A stretch of DNA of 64,000 bases from Cellulomonas hominis (GCF_014201095.1 NZ_JACHDN010000001.1:2170001-2234000); one strand, 5' to 3'. Shown: positions 52,732 through 61,554, counted from the stretch's first letter. Made by a program: numbers and translations. Notes: generated by a model from the letters alone, not told the origin.

Positions 52732-54042
52732 ATGACGACGTCCGCCGCCCGCCGAGGGACGGCGCGCAGCCTGCTGGCGGTCGCCGTGGCCGCCGTCCTG
52801 GTCTGGGCGTCCGGCACGGTCGGCGTCCCGGCCTCCGCGGCGACCATCCCCGGCGCCGTGACGGCGGTCTCGGTCGTGCCCGACGACCCCGCTCCCGGGC
52901 AGAGCGTCCGGCTCGACCTGACCTGGGCCGTGCCCGACACCGCCCGCGGCGGCGACACGTTCACGCTCGACCTCCCCGGCGAGCTGAACCGCATCACGAC
53001 GTCGTTCGCTCTCGCCGACGAGTCCGGCGCGACGGTGGCGACCGCCCAGGTGACGGACGGCCTCGTCACGTTCACCCTGACCGACTTCGTGGACACGCAC
53101 ACCGACGTCCACGGCACCGCGTTCTTCTGGGTCCGGCTCTCCCACGAGGTCACACCCGGCGAGACGCTCACGCTCGACTTCGGGTCGGTGACCACGGTGA
53201 TCACGCCGAGCGACCCGGGAGGGGGCGGGGGCGACCCGGGTGACCAGGACCGCGACGTGCCCTACAAGCGGGGGAGCTGGTGGGACGAGGAGACGGGGCA
53301 GTGGGGCGTCGAGGGGGACCTCCTGGTCTACCTCGTGGAGACGCCGGTCGGGCCGTTCGACCGCGTGACGGTCGACGACCGTCTGGGTGCGGGCCAGAGC
53401 TACGTCTGCGACGGGGCCGACGCGCCGCAGGTGTACCTCTACGGGATCGACCCGGACACCGGGCACTACTCCGGCACGGTGACCCGACCGTCGGCCGACC
53501 GCGTGTCGGTCGACTGCGGCGAAGACGGCCTGCGGGTCACGGTCCTCGGCGTCCCGGCGGACACCCTGGTCGGCGTGATGTACCGGGTGCGCGTCACCGA
53601 CCTCGACCGTGAGTACTACACGAACACGGCCTCGGTCACCGCCGACCAGCAGACCCAGCAGGTCGAGGCGCTGGTGGAGCGCACCGGGGCGGGCGGTGAC
53701 GGCTCCGGTCAGCTGCCCGGCCCGGAGCCCGACCCCGAGCCGGAGCCGGACCCGGAGCCGCAGCCGGAGCCGGACCCGGAGCCGCAGCCGGAGCCGGACC
53801 CCGAGCCGCAGCCCGAGCCGGACCCGGAGCCCGACCCGCAGCCGCAGCCCGAGCCGGACCCGCAGCCGCAGCCGCAGCCCCAGCCCGCTGGCGAGCCGCA
53901 GCCGGCGGCGGTTGAGCAGCCGTCCGGGGAGCTGGCGGTCACGGGGTCGGACGTCGTCACGCCCGCGGCGGCGGCAGCCCTCGTGCTCGTGCTCTCCGGC
54001 GTCCTGCTCGTGCTCGCCCGGCGGAGGCAGGCGTCGCGCTGA
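52732..54042 (+). CDS. LAxTG-anchored adhesin-like surface protein with Pro/Glu/Asp stalk
   Basis: 436 aa. A signal peptide ends near VGVPASAAT. Two Ig-like beta domains follow. The first ([20 protein letters not shown], then [16 protein letters not shown]) has the style of the SdrG-type ligand-binding fold. The second ([37 protein letters not shown]) resembles collagen-adhesin B-type or isopeptide domains. A wall-spanning stalk of PEPDPEPQ repeats comes next, then LAVTG, a hydrophobic helix and RRRQASR. The protein should be covalently attached to peptidoglycan. ATG 52732 has GGAG ten bases upstream; a GTG three codons earlier is possible. It shares its anchor type with the preceding RCC1 protein. 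Confidence 0.85.
   Translation: MTTSAARRGTARSLLAVAVAAVLVWASGTVGVPASAATIPGAVTAVSVVPDDPAPGQSVRLDLTWAVPDTARGGDTFTLDLPGELNRITTSFALADESGATVATAQVTDGLVTFTLTDFVDTHTDVHGTAFFWVRLSHEVTPGETLTLDFGSVTTVITPSDPGGGGGDPGDQDRDVPYKRGSWWDEETGQWGVEGDLLVYLVETPVGPFDRVTVDDRLGAGQSYVCDGADAPQVYLYGIDPDTGHYSGTVTRPSADRVSVDCGEDGLRVTVLGVPADTLVGVMYRVRVTDLDREYYTNTASVTADQQTQQVEALVERTGAGGDGSGQLPGPEPDPEPEPDPEPQPEPDPEPQPEPDPEPQPEPDPEPDPQPQPEPDPQPQPQPQPAGEPQPAAVEQPSGELAVTGSDVVTPAAAAALVLVLSGVLLVLARRRQASR
53722..53886 (+). repeat. Tandem repeat encoding a PEPDPEPQ stalk
   Basis: About 165 bases of short imperfect repeats, built on CCGGAGCCGGACCCGGAGCC and CAG variants, within the surface-protein gene. The repeat encodes alternating Pro with Glu, Asp or Gln, a rigid acidic wall-spanning segment. 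Such repeats can vary in copy number between strains. Confidence 0.85.
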
Positions 54043-54108
54043 GTGCTGGAGGGGCCGGTCCCCGCGCCGGGAGGGGCGCGTGGGCCGGCCCCGTCCGCGT
54101 CCCCGGTG

Positions 54109-54705
54109 TCAGTCCTCGGCGGACGCGCCGTACCGGAGGCCGTCCACCACGAGGTCGAGCAACCCCCGGACCCGCTCGGCCCACCGGTCGGAGCCCGGCA
54201 CGTTCCACACCCCGCCCATCGCGAGCATCACCTGCTCGCCGTCGACGTCGCCGCGCACGGTCCCGTCGGCGCGACCTGCCGCGAGCAGGGTGTCGATGGC
54301 GGCGATGATCCGGGTGCGGGTCTCGCCGAACAGCGAGGAGTCCGAGCCGGCGGCTGCGCGCAGCGCGGCTCCCATGCCGCGCTTGGTGGCGGCGTACCGG
54401 ACGTACCGGCCCATCCAGGCGCGCAGCGCGTCGACGGCGGTGGGCGCGCCGTCCAGCAGGGCCGCGGCGGAGTCGCACAGGTCGGCGACCTCCTGGCGGT
54501 AGGCGGCCTCGACGAGGGCGCCGCGCTCGGGGAAGTGGCGGTAGAGCGTGCCGATGCCGACGCCGGCCCGCTGGGCGATGGTCTCCAGCGGGGTGTCGCC
54601 GTCCTCGGCGAGCGCGGCGGCGGCGACCGTGAGCAGCCGGGCGCGGTTGCGGGCCGCGTCGGCGCGCAGGGGGCGGCCGGTCGACGTCGCGGGTCCGGTG
54701 GTCAC
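54109..54705 (-). CDS. TetR family transcriptional regulator
   Basis: 198 aa. HTH near residues 20-60: RARLLTVAAAALAEDGDTPL, ETIAQRAGVGIGTLYRHFPE, RGALVEAAYRQEVADL. The C-terminal ligand domain contains ALRAWMGRYVRYAATKRGMG and fits the SbtR-like TetR_C group common in actinobacteria. It is divergent from a VOC-family gene. Two palindromes lie in the intergenic region. The start codon is GTG at 54705. Confidence 0.92.
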   Translation of the reverse strand: MTTGPATSTGRPLRADAARNRARLLTVAAAALAEDGDTPLETIAQRAGVGIGTLYRHFPERGALVEAAYRQEVADLCDSAAALLDGAPTAVDALRAWMGRYVRYAATKRGMGAALRAAAGSDSSLFGETRTRIIAAIDTLLAAGRADGTVRGDVDGEQVMLAMGGVWNVPGSDRWAERVRGLLDLVVDGLRYGASAED

Positions 54706-54725
54706 GGGCGGTCTCCTCTTGCGAT

Positions 54726-54741
54726 CCGGAGGTCCCTCCGG
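54726..54741. promoter_or_regulatory. Palindrome upstream of the TetR gene
   Basis: CCGGAGGTCCCTCCGG, perfect 7-base arms, lies 21-36 bases before the TetR start codon. It could be an operator, or an mRNA hairpin in the TetR leader. Confidence 0.4.
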
Positions 54742-54756
54742 TTAGAGTCGAGGAGC

Positions 54757-54779
54757 GAAACGAGAGGCTCCTCCGTTTC
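54757..54779. promoter_or_regulatory. Candidate TetR operator
   Basis: An imperfect 23-bp palindrome with GAAACG at the left and CGTTTC at the right, inner arms GAGG/CCTC, and a one-base asymmetry. Its size and position between the divergent genes suit an autoregulatory TetR operator. Confidence 0.5.
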
Positions 54780-54885
54780 CCAGGATACGCCGCCCGCGCC
54801 ACCGCCGCCCGCGGCGCCCGCCCCCCTCGTCCCCCGCCGCGTGTCCGCGATCCGGGGGCGACGTCCCAGCACCAGGAGGCACCCC

Positions 54886-55233
54886 ATGGCCAGCACCTTC
54901 CACGGACTCACCTTCGACGCGTACGACGCCCACGCGGTCGCGCAGTTCTGGGCCGCCGCCCTCGGCCGGGACGTCGCGCCCGGTGCCACCGCCGAGCACG
55001 CCGAGCTGCCCGCCGACGCGGACGCCCCGCGGCTGGCCTTCGACCGGGTGCGTCCGGGCGGCGTCGTCCGGAACACGCTGCACCTCGACCTGGTGACGGC
55101 CGACCTGGAGGGGGAGTCCGACCGGCTCGTCCGGCTGGGGGCACGGCGGCTCGGCGCCGTCGGCGGGACCGCGCGCTGGGTGAGCCTGACCGATCCCGAG
55201 GGCAACGCGTTCGACCTCATCCCGGCGGCCTGA
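54886..55233 (+). CDS. VOC-family (glyoxalase-like) protein
   Basis: 115 aa single-domain protein. FHGLTFDAYDAHAVAQFWAA then ALGRDVAPG opens the fold. NTLHLDLVTADLEGESDRLV and WVSLTDPEGNAFDLIPAA supply the typical metal-side strand with His and the conserved DPEGN-F-DL ending. Possible roles are antibiotic binding or a small-molecule lyase/isomerase; nothing here decides. AGGAGG precedes ATG 54886. It is divergent from the TetR gene and may be its target. Confidence 0.85.
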   Translation: MASTFHGLTFDAYDAHAVAQFWAAALGRDVAPGATAEHAELPADADAPRLAFDRVRPGGVVRNTLHLDLVTADLEGESDRLVRLGARRLGAVGGTARWVSLTDPEGNAFDLIPAA

Positions 55234-55269
55234 CCGGGCGATCGGCCGGGCGCCGCGCCGGTGCTGCGC

Positions 55270-55968
55270 TCAGTACCCGGCGGCGGGCTGCTCCTGCGCC
55301 AGCGGCTTGCCGTGCTTGACCGTCGCGCCGCCGAAGATCGCCACGACGTGCACGTCCAGCACCGGGGCGTCGGGGTACGGGGGCGGGACGGTCTTGTCGT
55401 CGGAGCCGCCGAACACCGAGAGGTTGTTCAGGCGGACCCGCCAGGTCGGCGGCACCTTCATCTCGACCCCGCCGAACATCGTGAACACGTCGATGCGGGC
55501 CCGGTCGACGATGTTCGCCGCCCGCAGGTCCAGGTCGATGCCCCCGAACACCGCGGTGATCGACGCGGACCGGAACTGCTGCGAGGTCGTGCGCCGGTCG
55601 CCGCCCCAGAAGAACACGAGCATCCGGAGACGGTCGGGGTCGGTGCGCCGCCCCGTCGCGGCCACGAGGATCGAGCAGCCGAGCAGCGCGAGCGCGATCG
55701 GCAGCGCGTACGTGCTCGCGCTGCCGTGCACCAGGTCGAGAGCCTCGAGCAGCCAGAACGTCCCGAGCCCGAGGATGAGCACCGGCCCGATCCAGGCGCG
55801 CGGCACCAGCGCCAGCGCGGCGGCGCCGACCGCGATCACCGCCAGGGGCAGGAGCACCTCCCACAGGCTCGCGACCTGGAGCACGTCCAGGCGGTCGAGC
55901 AGCAGGACCCCGCCCGCGAGGACGAGGACGGTGCCGAGCAGGAGCTGACCGACCGGACGTTGAGCCAT
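55270..55968 (-). CDS. LiaF-like membrane protein (cell-wall stress response domain)
   Basis: 232 aa. Four hydrophobic helices lie in the first 100 residues (LLLGTVLVLAGGVLLLDRLD; WEVLLPLAVIAVGAAALALV; WIGPVLILGLGTFWLLEALD; YALPIALALLGCSILVAATG). The C-terminal domain has the repeated FGG turns of LiaF/DUF2154 proteins (ASITAVFGGIDLDLRAANI; IDVFTMFGGVEMKVPP; LNNLSVFGGSDDK; HVVAIFGGATVK). LiaF relatives modulate cell-envelope stress kinases. No kinase gene is adjacent. ATG 55968 is used; an ATG three codons earlier is possible. Confidence 0.87.
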   Translation of the reverse strand: MAQRPVGQLLLGTVLVLAGGVLLLDRLDVLQVASLWEVLLPLAVIAVGAAALALVPRAWIGPVLILGLGTFWLLEALDLVHGSASTYALPIALALLGCSILVAATGRRTDPDRLRMLVFFWGGDRRTTSQQFRSASITAVFGGIDLDLRAANIVDRARIDVFTMFGGVEMKVPPTWRVRLNNLSVFGGSDDKTVPPPYPDAPVLDVHVVAIFGGATVKHGKPLAQEQPAAGY

Positions 55969-56014
55969 GCCCGCCACGGTAGCGGCGCGGACGGCCTGCG
56001 CATGGGCCGTTCGG

Positions 56015-56923
56015 CTACTCGTCCGCCGGCTCGTTCTTGCTGCGGATGACCAGCAGGGGGTCGGCGCGCCCGACGACCGCGTGGTCCTTGCCGTCGTAGT
56101 CGAACTGGCCGAGGAAGAACCGCATGGCGTTGATCCGGGCGCGCTTCTTGTCGTTGGACCGGATGATCGTCCACCGCGCGTACCGCTTGTCGGTGCGGCG
56201 GAACATCTCCTCCTTGGCCTGGGTGTACTCCTCCCAGCGGTCCAGCGAGGCGAGGTCCATGGGGGAGAGCTTCCACCGGCGCACGGGGTCGAGCTGCCGG
56301 ATCGCGAACCGGGTGCGCTGCTCGGTGCGGGACACCGAGAACCAGAGCTTGGTGACGTGCACGCCGGACTCGACGAGCATCCGCTCGAACGCGGGGGCCT
56401 GCGCCATGAACGTCTGGTACTCCTCGTCGGAGCAGAAGCCCATGACGCGCTCGACGCCGGCGCGGTTGTACCAGGACCGGTCGAACATGACGATCTCGCC
56501 GGCGGTCGGCAGGTGCTGCACGTACCGCTGGAAGTACCACTGGCCGCGCTCGCGGTCGCTCGGCTTCGACAGGGCCACGACGCGCGAGGTCCGCGGGTTG
56601 AGGTGCTCCGTGAAGCGCTTGATCGTCCCGCCCTTGCCCGCGGCGTCCCGGCCCTCGAACAGGACGATCGCCCGCTTGTCGTTGTCCTCCAGCCAGTACT
56701 GGAACTTCAGGAGCTCGACCTGCAGGCGGTACTTCTCCAGCTCGTACGCGTCCCGGTCCATCAGCTCGGGGTACGGGTACCCCTCCTGCCACGTGTAGAC
56801 GGGGTTGCCCTGCGGGTCGATGAGGTCCGGGTCGGGGGTGTGGCCGTCGCGGACCGTGTAGCCGCTGTCGCGCAGGAACTCGATGTACTCCCGCAGGTCG
56901 CGCGGCGGGTCGACGACGGTCAT
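56015..56923 (-). CDS. ppk2: Polyphosphate kinase 2 (PPK2)
   Basis: 302 aa cytoplasmic enzyme that transfers phosphate between polyphosphate and nucleoside diphosphates. Walker A is VLFEGRDAAGKGGTIKRFTE, Walker B DRSWYNRAGVERVMGF, lid module SVSRTEQRTRFAIRQLDPVR. The C-terminal SNDKKRARINAMRFFL is also standard for single-domain (class I) PPK2. ATG 56923 is preferred because AGGAG lies eight bases before it; the GTG three codons upstream is too close to that site. Stands alone. Confidence 0.95.
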   Translation of the reverse strand: MTVVDPPRDLREYIEFLRDSGYTVRDGHTPDPDLIDPQGNPVYTWQEGYPYPELMDRDAYELEKYRLQVELLKFQYWLEDNDKRAIVLFEGRDAAGKGGTIKRFTEHLNPRTSRVVALSKPSDRERGQWYFQRYVQHLPTAGEIVMFDRSWYNRAGVERVMGFCSDEEYQTFMAQAPAFERMLVESGVHVTKLWFSVSRTEQRTRFAIRQLDPVRRWKLSPMDLASLDRWEEYTQAKEEMFRRTDKRYARWTIIRSNDKKRARINAMRFFLGQFDYDGKDHAVVGRADPLLVIRSKNEPADE

Positions 56924-57048
56924 GCGGATCACTCCTGGGCTCGCCGGGGTGGGAGCTCCACTCTGCGGGCGCGGGGTCGCCGGCGCCAGTGCTGTCAGGC
57001 CCGCGCGACGGGCTCGCCCTCACCGGCTCGGAGGGACGTCGCAGGCGC

Positions 57049-58158
57049 TCAGCGTCCCGCGGCGGCCCCCGGCCGGTGCCGCGCGGCCGCCGTGCTGCCG
57101 CGGACGACGAACTCGACCGGCGGCAGCCGGACCTCCTCCGGCTCGCGGCCCTCGACGAGCGCGATCAGGGTGCGCGCGCACGCCCGGCCCCACTCGATGA
57201 CCTCCTGCCGGACGGTGGTCAGCGGCGGGACGACGAACGCCGCGAGCGGCACGTCGTCGAACCCCACGACCGACAGGTCGTGCGGCACGCGGATCCCGCG
57301 CTCGGTCGCCACGGAGATCCCCGCGATGGCCATGAGGTCGTTGCCGTAGACGATCGCGCTCGGCGGCCGCGGCAGGTCGAGGAGCTCGTGCGTGGCCCGC
57401 GCGCCCGAGGCCCCGGAGAAGTCCGCGACCACGACGAGGTCCGGCTCGAGCCCGAGCTCGACCATCTCCCGCTCCCAGGCGCGCCGCCGCAGGTCGGAGT
57501 GCACGTAGCCCGGGGCGCCGGCGACGTGCGCGATGCTCCGGTGGCCGAGGGCGTACAGGTGCCGCACGGCGCGCCGGACGCCGGCCTCGTCGTCGACGCC
57601 GATCGGGCGGGGGCGGCCGTCCACCGGGGGGACCGGCCCGACCAGCACGTAGGGCAGCCCCAGGCCGTCCAGCTGCGCGGGGCGCTCGTCGTCGGCGCGC
57701 AGGTCGGTGAGGAACACGCCGTCGACCCGGGACTCGCGGGCGAACTGGTGGTAGGCCGCGCGCTCGGTCTCCTCGCCGTCGACGACCTGGAGCACCAGCG
57801 CGTACCCGAGGCCGGAGAGCCCGCTCTCGACGCCGGCGACGAACTGCGGGAAGAACGGGTCGGTGCTGAGCAGCTCCGGCTCCCGCCGCACGACGAGCCC
57901 GAGCGCCTGGGCGCGGCTGCGGGACAGGGCGCGCGCCCGGGAGTCCGGCCGCCAGTCGAGCTCGCGGGCGGCCTCGAGGATGCGGGCGCGGGCCGCCTCG
58001 CTCACCCCCGAGCGGCCGTTGAACACGAAGGAGACGGCGCTCTTCGAGACCTGCGCGCGCTCGGCGACGTCGCCGATGGTCGCCCGCCGGGCCTTGGCCT
58101 CGGGCTTCGGGTCGTGCGCCGCCGACGGGCCGGCGTCCGGTGCTGGTGCTGCGTCCAC
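57049..58158 (-). CDS. LacI family regulator of the manno-oligosaccharide locus
   Basis: 369 aa. HTH ATIGDVAERAQVSKSAVSFV followed by FNGRSGVSEAARARILEAAR and the hinge ELDWRPDSRARALSRSRAQA. The sensor domain includes GVFLTDLRADDERP, AIVYGNDLMAIAGISVATER and HDLSVVGFDDVPLAAFVVPP. It is divergent from the binding-protein gene and should bind the AAACCGGTTT-type operators in the gap. GTG 58158 is chosen because TACGAT lies six bases upstream (leaderless). A TTG 18 bases earlier is the only longer alternative. Confidence 0.92.
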   Translation of the reverse strand: MDAAPAPDAGPSAAHDPKPEAKARRATIGDVAERAQVSKSAVSFVFNGRSGVSEAARARILEAARELDWRPDSRARALSRSRAQALGLVVRREPELLSTDPFFPQFVAGVESGLSGLGYALVLQVVDGEETERAAYHQFARESRVDGVFLTDLRADDERPAQLDGLGLPYVLVGPVPPVDGRPRPIGVDDEAGVRRAVRHLYALGHRSIAHVAGAPGYVHSDLRRRAWEREMVELGLEPDLVVVADFSGASGARATHELLDLPRPPSAIVYGNDLMAIAGISVATERGIRVPHDLSVVGFDDVPLAAFVVPPLTTVRQEVIEWGRACARTLIALVEGREPEEVRLPPVEFVVRGSTAAARHRPGAAAGR

Positions 58159-58164
58159 CTCGCC

Positions 58165-58170
58165 ATCGTA
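58165..58170 (-). promoter_or_regulatory. -10 box of the leaderless lacI promoter
   Basis: On the minus strand TACGAT ends six bases before the GTG at 58158. The operator at 58188-58202 covers the position of the -35, suggesting autorepression. Confidence 0.45.
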
Positions 58171-58187
58171 GCGCAAGCGGCGCGCAC

Positions 58188-58202
58188 CGGTTTAGTAAAC
58201 CG
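58188..58202. promoter_or_regulatory. LacI-type operator O1 (manno-oligosaccharide locus)
   Basis: CGGTTTAGTAAACCG is a perfect 15-base palindrome around a central G, overlapping the -35 region of the divergent lacI promoter. Confidence 0.65.
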
Positions 58203-58256
58203 AGCATCGTCTTCACCCGCGTAGTGACGCCGCCCTGACCGGTTTGCCCTACCGGG

Positions 58257-58285
58257 TTGACCTCCACGACTCAAACCGGTTTACT
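58257..58285 (+). promoter_or_regulatory. Promoter of the manno-oligosaccharide ABC operon
   Basis: TTGACC (58257-58262), a 17-base spacer and TTTACT (58280-58285). The -10 is overlapped by the AAACCGGTTT operator. Confidence 0.6.
58273..58282. promoter_or_regulatory. LacI-type operator O2 (manno-oligosaccharide locus)
   Basis: AAACCGGTTT, a perfect palindrome with the central CG expected for LacI operators, overlaps the -10 of the ABC operon promoter. A half-like copy (ACCGGTTTG) occurs near 58238. It resembles O1 in its GGTTTA/TAAACC halves. Confidence 0.65.
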
Positions 58286-58381
58286 CGGCCGCAGCCGGTC
58301 ACGGACGACCGGCGCCCCGACCGCCGCCAGGCGCCCGGGGCAGGCGGGGACGCAGCGTCCCGGGAAGCGAGGAGCGGCGCG

Positions 58382-59692
58382 ATGAAGCGTGGCGCACGAA
58401 TGGCAGTCCTGACGGCGGCCGCGGCGGTGGTGGTGCTCCCGCTGGCGGCGTGCGGCTCGGGCGACGGGGGCGAGCCGGGGTCGGGCGCGGGCCTGGGCAC
58501 CGGCCCGATCGACATCTGGTACTCGACCAACGAGCAGGAGATCGCCTGGGGCGAGCAGGTCGTCGAGGCGTGGAACGCGGAGCACGCCGACCAGCAGGTG
58601 ACGGCGCAGGCGATCCCCGCCGGCAGCTCGTCGGAGGACGTCATCGCGGCGTCGATCACCGCGGGCAACACCCCGTGCCTGGTGTTCAACACCGCCCCCG
58701 CCGCGGTGCCGGCGTTCCAGAAGCAGGGCGGCCTGGTGAACCTCTCGGCGACGTTCGACGACGCCGAGGACTACATCACGGGCCGCTCCGGCGCGGCCGC
58801 GGACGGGTTCCGCAGCGCCGACGGGGACCTCTACCAGCTCCCCTGGAAGACCAACCCGTTCATGCTCTACTACAACAAGACGGTCTTCGAGGCGGCGGGC
58901 CTGGACCCGGAGAACCCCCAGCTGTCGACCTACGACGACCTGCTCGCGGCGGCCGAGGCGATCCAGGCGTCGGGCGCGGCGGACTACGCGATCTACCCGC
59001 CGGCGACCGCGGACTACACGAACGTCAACTTCGACTTCTACCCGTTCTTCCTGGCGAACTCGGGCGGCACGCAGCTGATCGAGGACGGGAAGGCGACCTT
59101 CGCCGGCGACGAGGCGCTCGAGACGCTCGAGCTCTGGCAGACCCTCTACGCGGAGGGCTACGCCTCGGCCGAGGCGTACAGCGGCGACATGTGGGCCGGT
59201 CCGTTCGCCGACGGCGTGGCGGCCATGGGCATCGCCGGGCCGTGGGGCGCCGGGCAGTTCGACGGCAAGGTCGAGTACGGCGCCGTCCCGATCCCGACGG
59301 CCGACGGCACCGCCGCGGACGAGACGGCCACGTTCGCCGACTCGAAGAACGTCGGGCTCTACTCCGCGTGCGAGAACCAGCAGACCGCCTGGGACTTCCT
59401 CAAGTTCGCCACCGACGACGAGAACGACCTCGCCCTGCTCGAGACCACCGGGCAGTTCCCGACCCGGACGGACGTGCCCGAGCTGGCTGCGGAGTTCCTG
59501 GCCGAGCAGCCGTTCTTCGAGGCGTTCGCGGCCGCCGTGCCGCTCGCCGTGGACGTGCCGACGGTCGACGGGCTCGCGGAGAAGATGCAGGTCTTCCGCG
59601 ACGCGTGGGGCGAGGCGGTGCAGTCGGGCTCGGGCGACCTCCCGGCCGTGTTCGGCGCCGCCGCCACGACCGTCGACGGCCTGGCCGGCTGA
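58382..59692 (+). CDS. ABC sugar-binding lipoprotein, family 1 (manno-oligosaccharide locus)
   Basis: 436 aa lipoprotein, lipobox PLAAC with Cys24. IDIWYSTNEQEIAWGEQVVE, DGDLYQLPWKTNPFMLYYNK and VAAMGIAGPWGAGQFDGKVE match family-1 binding proteins. GAGGAG lies ten bases before ATG 58382. It should capture manno-oligosaccharides or a related glucan, judging by the GH130 and ManA genes downstream. As with the other family-1 system, no ATPase gene is nearby. Confidence 0.9.
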   Translation: MKRGARMAVLTAAAAVVVLPLAACGSGDGGEPGSGAGLGTGPIDIWYSTNEQEIAWGEQVVEAWNAEHADQQVTAQAIPAGSSSEDVIAASITAGNTPCLVFNTAPAAVPAFQKQGGLVNLSATFDDAEDYITGRSGAAADGFRSADGDLYQLPWKTNPFMLYYNKTVFEAAGLDPENPQLSTYDDLLAAAEAIQASGAADYAIYPPATADYTNVNFDFYPFFLANSGGTQLIEDGKATFAGDEALETLELWQTLYAEGYASAEAYSGDMWAGPFADGVAAMGIAGPWGAGQFDGKVEYGAVPIPTADGTAADETATFADSKNVGLYSACENQQTAWDFLKFATDDENDLALLETTGQFPTRTDVPELAAEFLAEQPFFEAFAAAVPLAVDVPTVDGLAEKMQVFRDAWGEAVQSGSGDLPAVFGAAATTVDGLAG

Positions 59693-59713
59693 CCGACGGG
59701 ACGGATCGACACC

Positions 59714-60688
59714 ATGACCACCCTCCGCGACGAGGGCCTGCGGTCGCAGGCGCGGGCCACGGACGACCGTGGCCCGCGCCGGGGCGGCCCGCAGCGCCCC
59801 CGGGGCCGGCGCCTGCAGCGCTGGCTCGGCGAGCACCCCCTCGGTGCCCTGCTCAGCGCGCCGTACACCGCGTTCGTCGTCGTGGTGTTCCTCGTGCCCT
59901 TCGGGTTCGGGGTCTGGATGTCGGTGCACGACTTCTTCTTCACCGCGCCGGGCGTCCAGGTCCCGCACCCGTTCGTCGGGCTGGAGAACTTCCAGCAGGT
60001 GCTGGGCGACCCGGCGGTGCGCCAGGCGTTCCGCAACCTGCTGGTGTTCCTCGTCATCAACGTGCCGCTGACCGTCGTCCTCGGCCTGCTGCTGTCGACG
60101 GGCCTGGACGCGGTCGTCCGGTGGAAGGGCTTCTTCCGGGTCGCGTACTACGTCCCGTACGTCACCGCCTCGGTCGCGACGCTGGCCGCCTGGATCTTCC
60201 TGTTCAGCGGCAACGGGGTGGTCAACCAGCTGCTCGGCAGCCTGGCGCCGGACCCGACGTGGCTGGCGAACCAGGGGCTGATCATGCCGCTGATCGCGGT
60301 GTACGTGACCTGGAAGAACCTCGGCTTCTACGTCCTGCTGTACCTCGCCGGGCTGCAGAACGTCCCGCGCGAGCTGCACGAGGCGGCCGAGATGGACGGG
60401 GCCGGCGCGTGGCGGCGGTTCCGGTCCGTGACCCTGCCCGGCGTCCGCCCGGTGACGTCGCTGGTCGTGCTGCTGTCGATCATCACGACCGGCCAGATCT
60501 TCACCGAGCCGTACCTGCTCACCGGCGGCGGCCCGAACGGCGCGTCGATGACCCCGGCCCTGCTGATGTACCAGAAGGGCATCCAGCAGGGGCAGCCGGA
60601 CATCGCGGCCGCCATCGGGATGATCCTCGTGGTCGCCGTCATGGTCCTGTCGCTGGCCTCGCGCCGGCTCACGGAGAGGAAGGGCTGA
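59714..60688 (+). CDS. ABC sugar permease (MalF/UgpA type)
   Basis: 324 aa. A basic cytoplasmic N-terminus of about 45 residues precedes six helices. AYYVPYVTASVATLAAWIFL and the coupling motif HEAAEMDGAGAWRRFRSVTL, then GGGPNGASMTPALLMYQKGI near the C-terminus, identify the MalF type. The stop shares one base with the next start codon. Confidence 0.92.
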   Translation: MTTLRDEGLRSQARATDDRGPRRGGPQRPRGRRLQRWLGEHPLGALLSAPYTAFVVVVFLVPFGFGVWMSVHDFFFTAPGVQVPHPFVGLENFQQVLGDPAVRQAFRNLLVFLVINVPLTVVLGLLLSTGLDAVVRWKGFFRVAYYVPYVTASVATLAAWIFLFSGNGVVNQLLGSLAPDPTWLANQGLIMPLIAVYVTWKNLGFYVLLYLAGLQNVPRELHEAAEMDGAGAWRRFRSVTLPGVRPVTSLVVLLSIITTGQIFTEPYLLTGGGPNGASMTPALLMYQKGIQQGQPDIAAAIGMILVVAVMVLSLASRRLTERKG

Positions 60689-61554
60689 TGGCGACCACGA
60701 CCACCGCCCCCGACCGCACGCGCCGGCGCCTGCTCGCCGCGGGCCGGTTCGCCGTCCTGCTGGTCGGGGCGTTCCTCGCGCTCGTCCCGTTCTACTCGAT
60801 GGTGATCGGCGCGCTGCAGGAGGAGCGGGACACCAGCCTGCTCGGGATGCTGCCGCTGCCGGGCAACCTGACGCTGGCGAACTTCGCGGGCGTCAACGAC
60901 TCGATCGACCTGGCGCAGTCGCTGCTGAACTCGCTGATCATGACCGCGGGCGTCGTCGGGTGCACCCTCGTGCTCGGCCTCATGGTCGGGTACGCGCTGT
61001 CGGTCCTGTCGTTCCGCGGCCAGGGGCTCGTGTTCGCGCTCGTGCTGCTGGTGCAGGCGATCCCGTTCCAGCTGCTCATGGTCCCGCTGTACGTCATGGT
61101 CGTGCGCTACTTCGGGCTCGCGGACAGCTACCTCGGCATGATCCTGCCGTTCGCCGTGAACTCGGTGGCGGTGCTGATCTTCCGGCAGTACTTCCTGCAG
61201 ATCCCGCGGGACGTGTTCGACGCGGCCCGGATCGACGGCGCGAGCGAGCTCCGGATCCTGCTGTCGGTGGCGGTGCCGCTGGTCCGGCCGGCGATCCTCA
61301 CCGCGATGCTCGTGACGTTCATCGGCCCGTGGAACGAGTTCCTCTGGCCGTTCCTGGTGACGAAGGACGCCACCATGCAGCCGCTCGCGGTGAGCCTGGC
61401 GAACTTCTCGCAGGCGAACTCGACCTTCCAGGACAACCCGATGGGCGCCGTGCTCGCGGGGGCGTGCGTGCTCGCGGTCCCGGCCGTCGTCCTGTTCCTG
61501 CTCTTCCAGCGCCACTTCACGTCGGCGAACCTCGGCTCGGCCGTCAAGGGCTGA
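60688..61554 (+). CDS. ABC sugar permease (MalG/UgpE type)
   Basis: 288 aa, six helices. VLLVGAFLALVPFYSMVIGA at the N-terminus, IPFQLLMVPLYVMVVRYFGL in the middle, coupling motif FDAARIDGASELRILLSVAV, and GPWNEFLWPFLVTKDATMQP are standard MalG features. Completes the pore with the preceding permease. About 90 bases separate it from the GH130 gene. Confidence 0.92.
   Translation: MATTTTAPDRTRRRLLAAGRFAVLLVGAFLALVPFYSMVIGALQEERDTSLLGMLPLPGNLTLANFAGVNDSIDLAQSLLNSLIMTAGVVGCTLVLGLMVGYALSVLSFRGQGLVFALVLLVQAIPFQLLMVPLYVMVVRYFGLADSYLGMILPFAVNSVAVLIFRQYFLQIPRDVFDAARIDGASELRILLSVAVPLVRPAILTAMLVTFIGPWNEFLWPFLVTKDATMQPLAVSLANFSQANSTFQDNPMGAVLAGACVLAVPAVVLFLLFQRHFTSANLGSAVKG

Noticed and set aside
53722..53886. 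Short direct repeats as a possible CRISPR array
   Set aside because: The repeats have no unique spacers, remain in frame and encode a Pro/Glu/Asp stalk inside a surface-protein gene.
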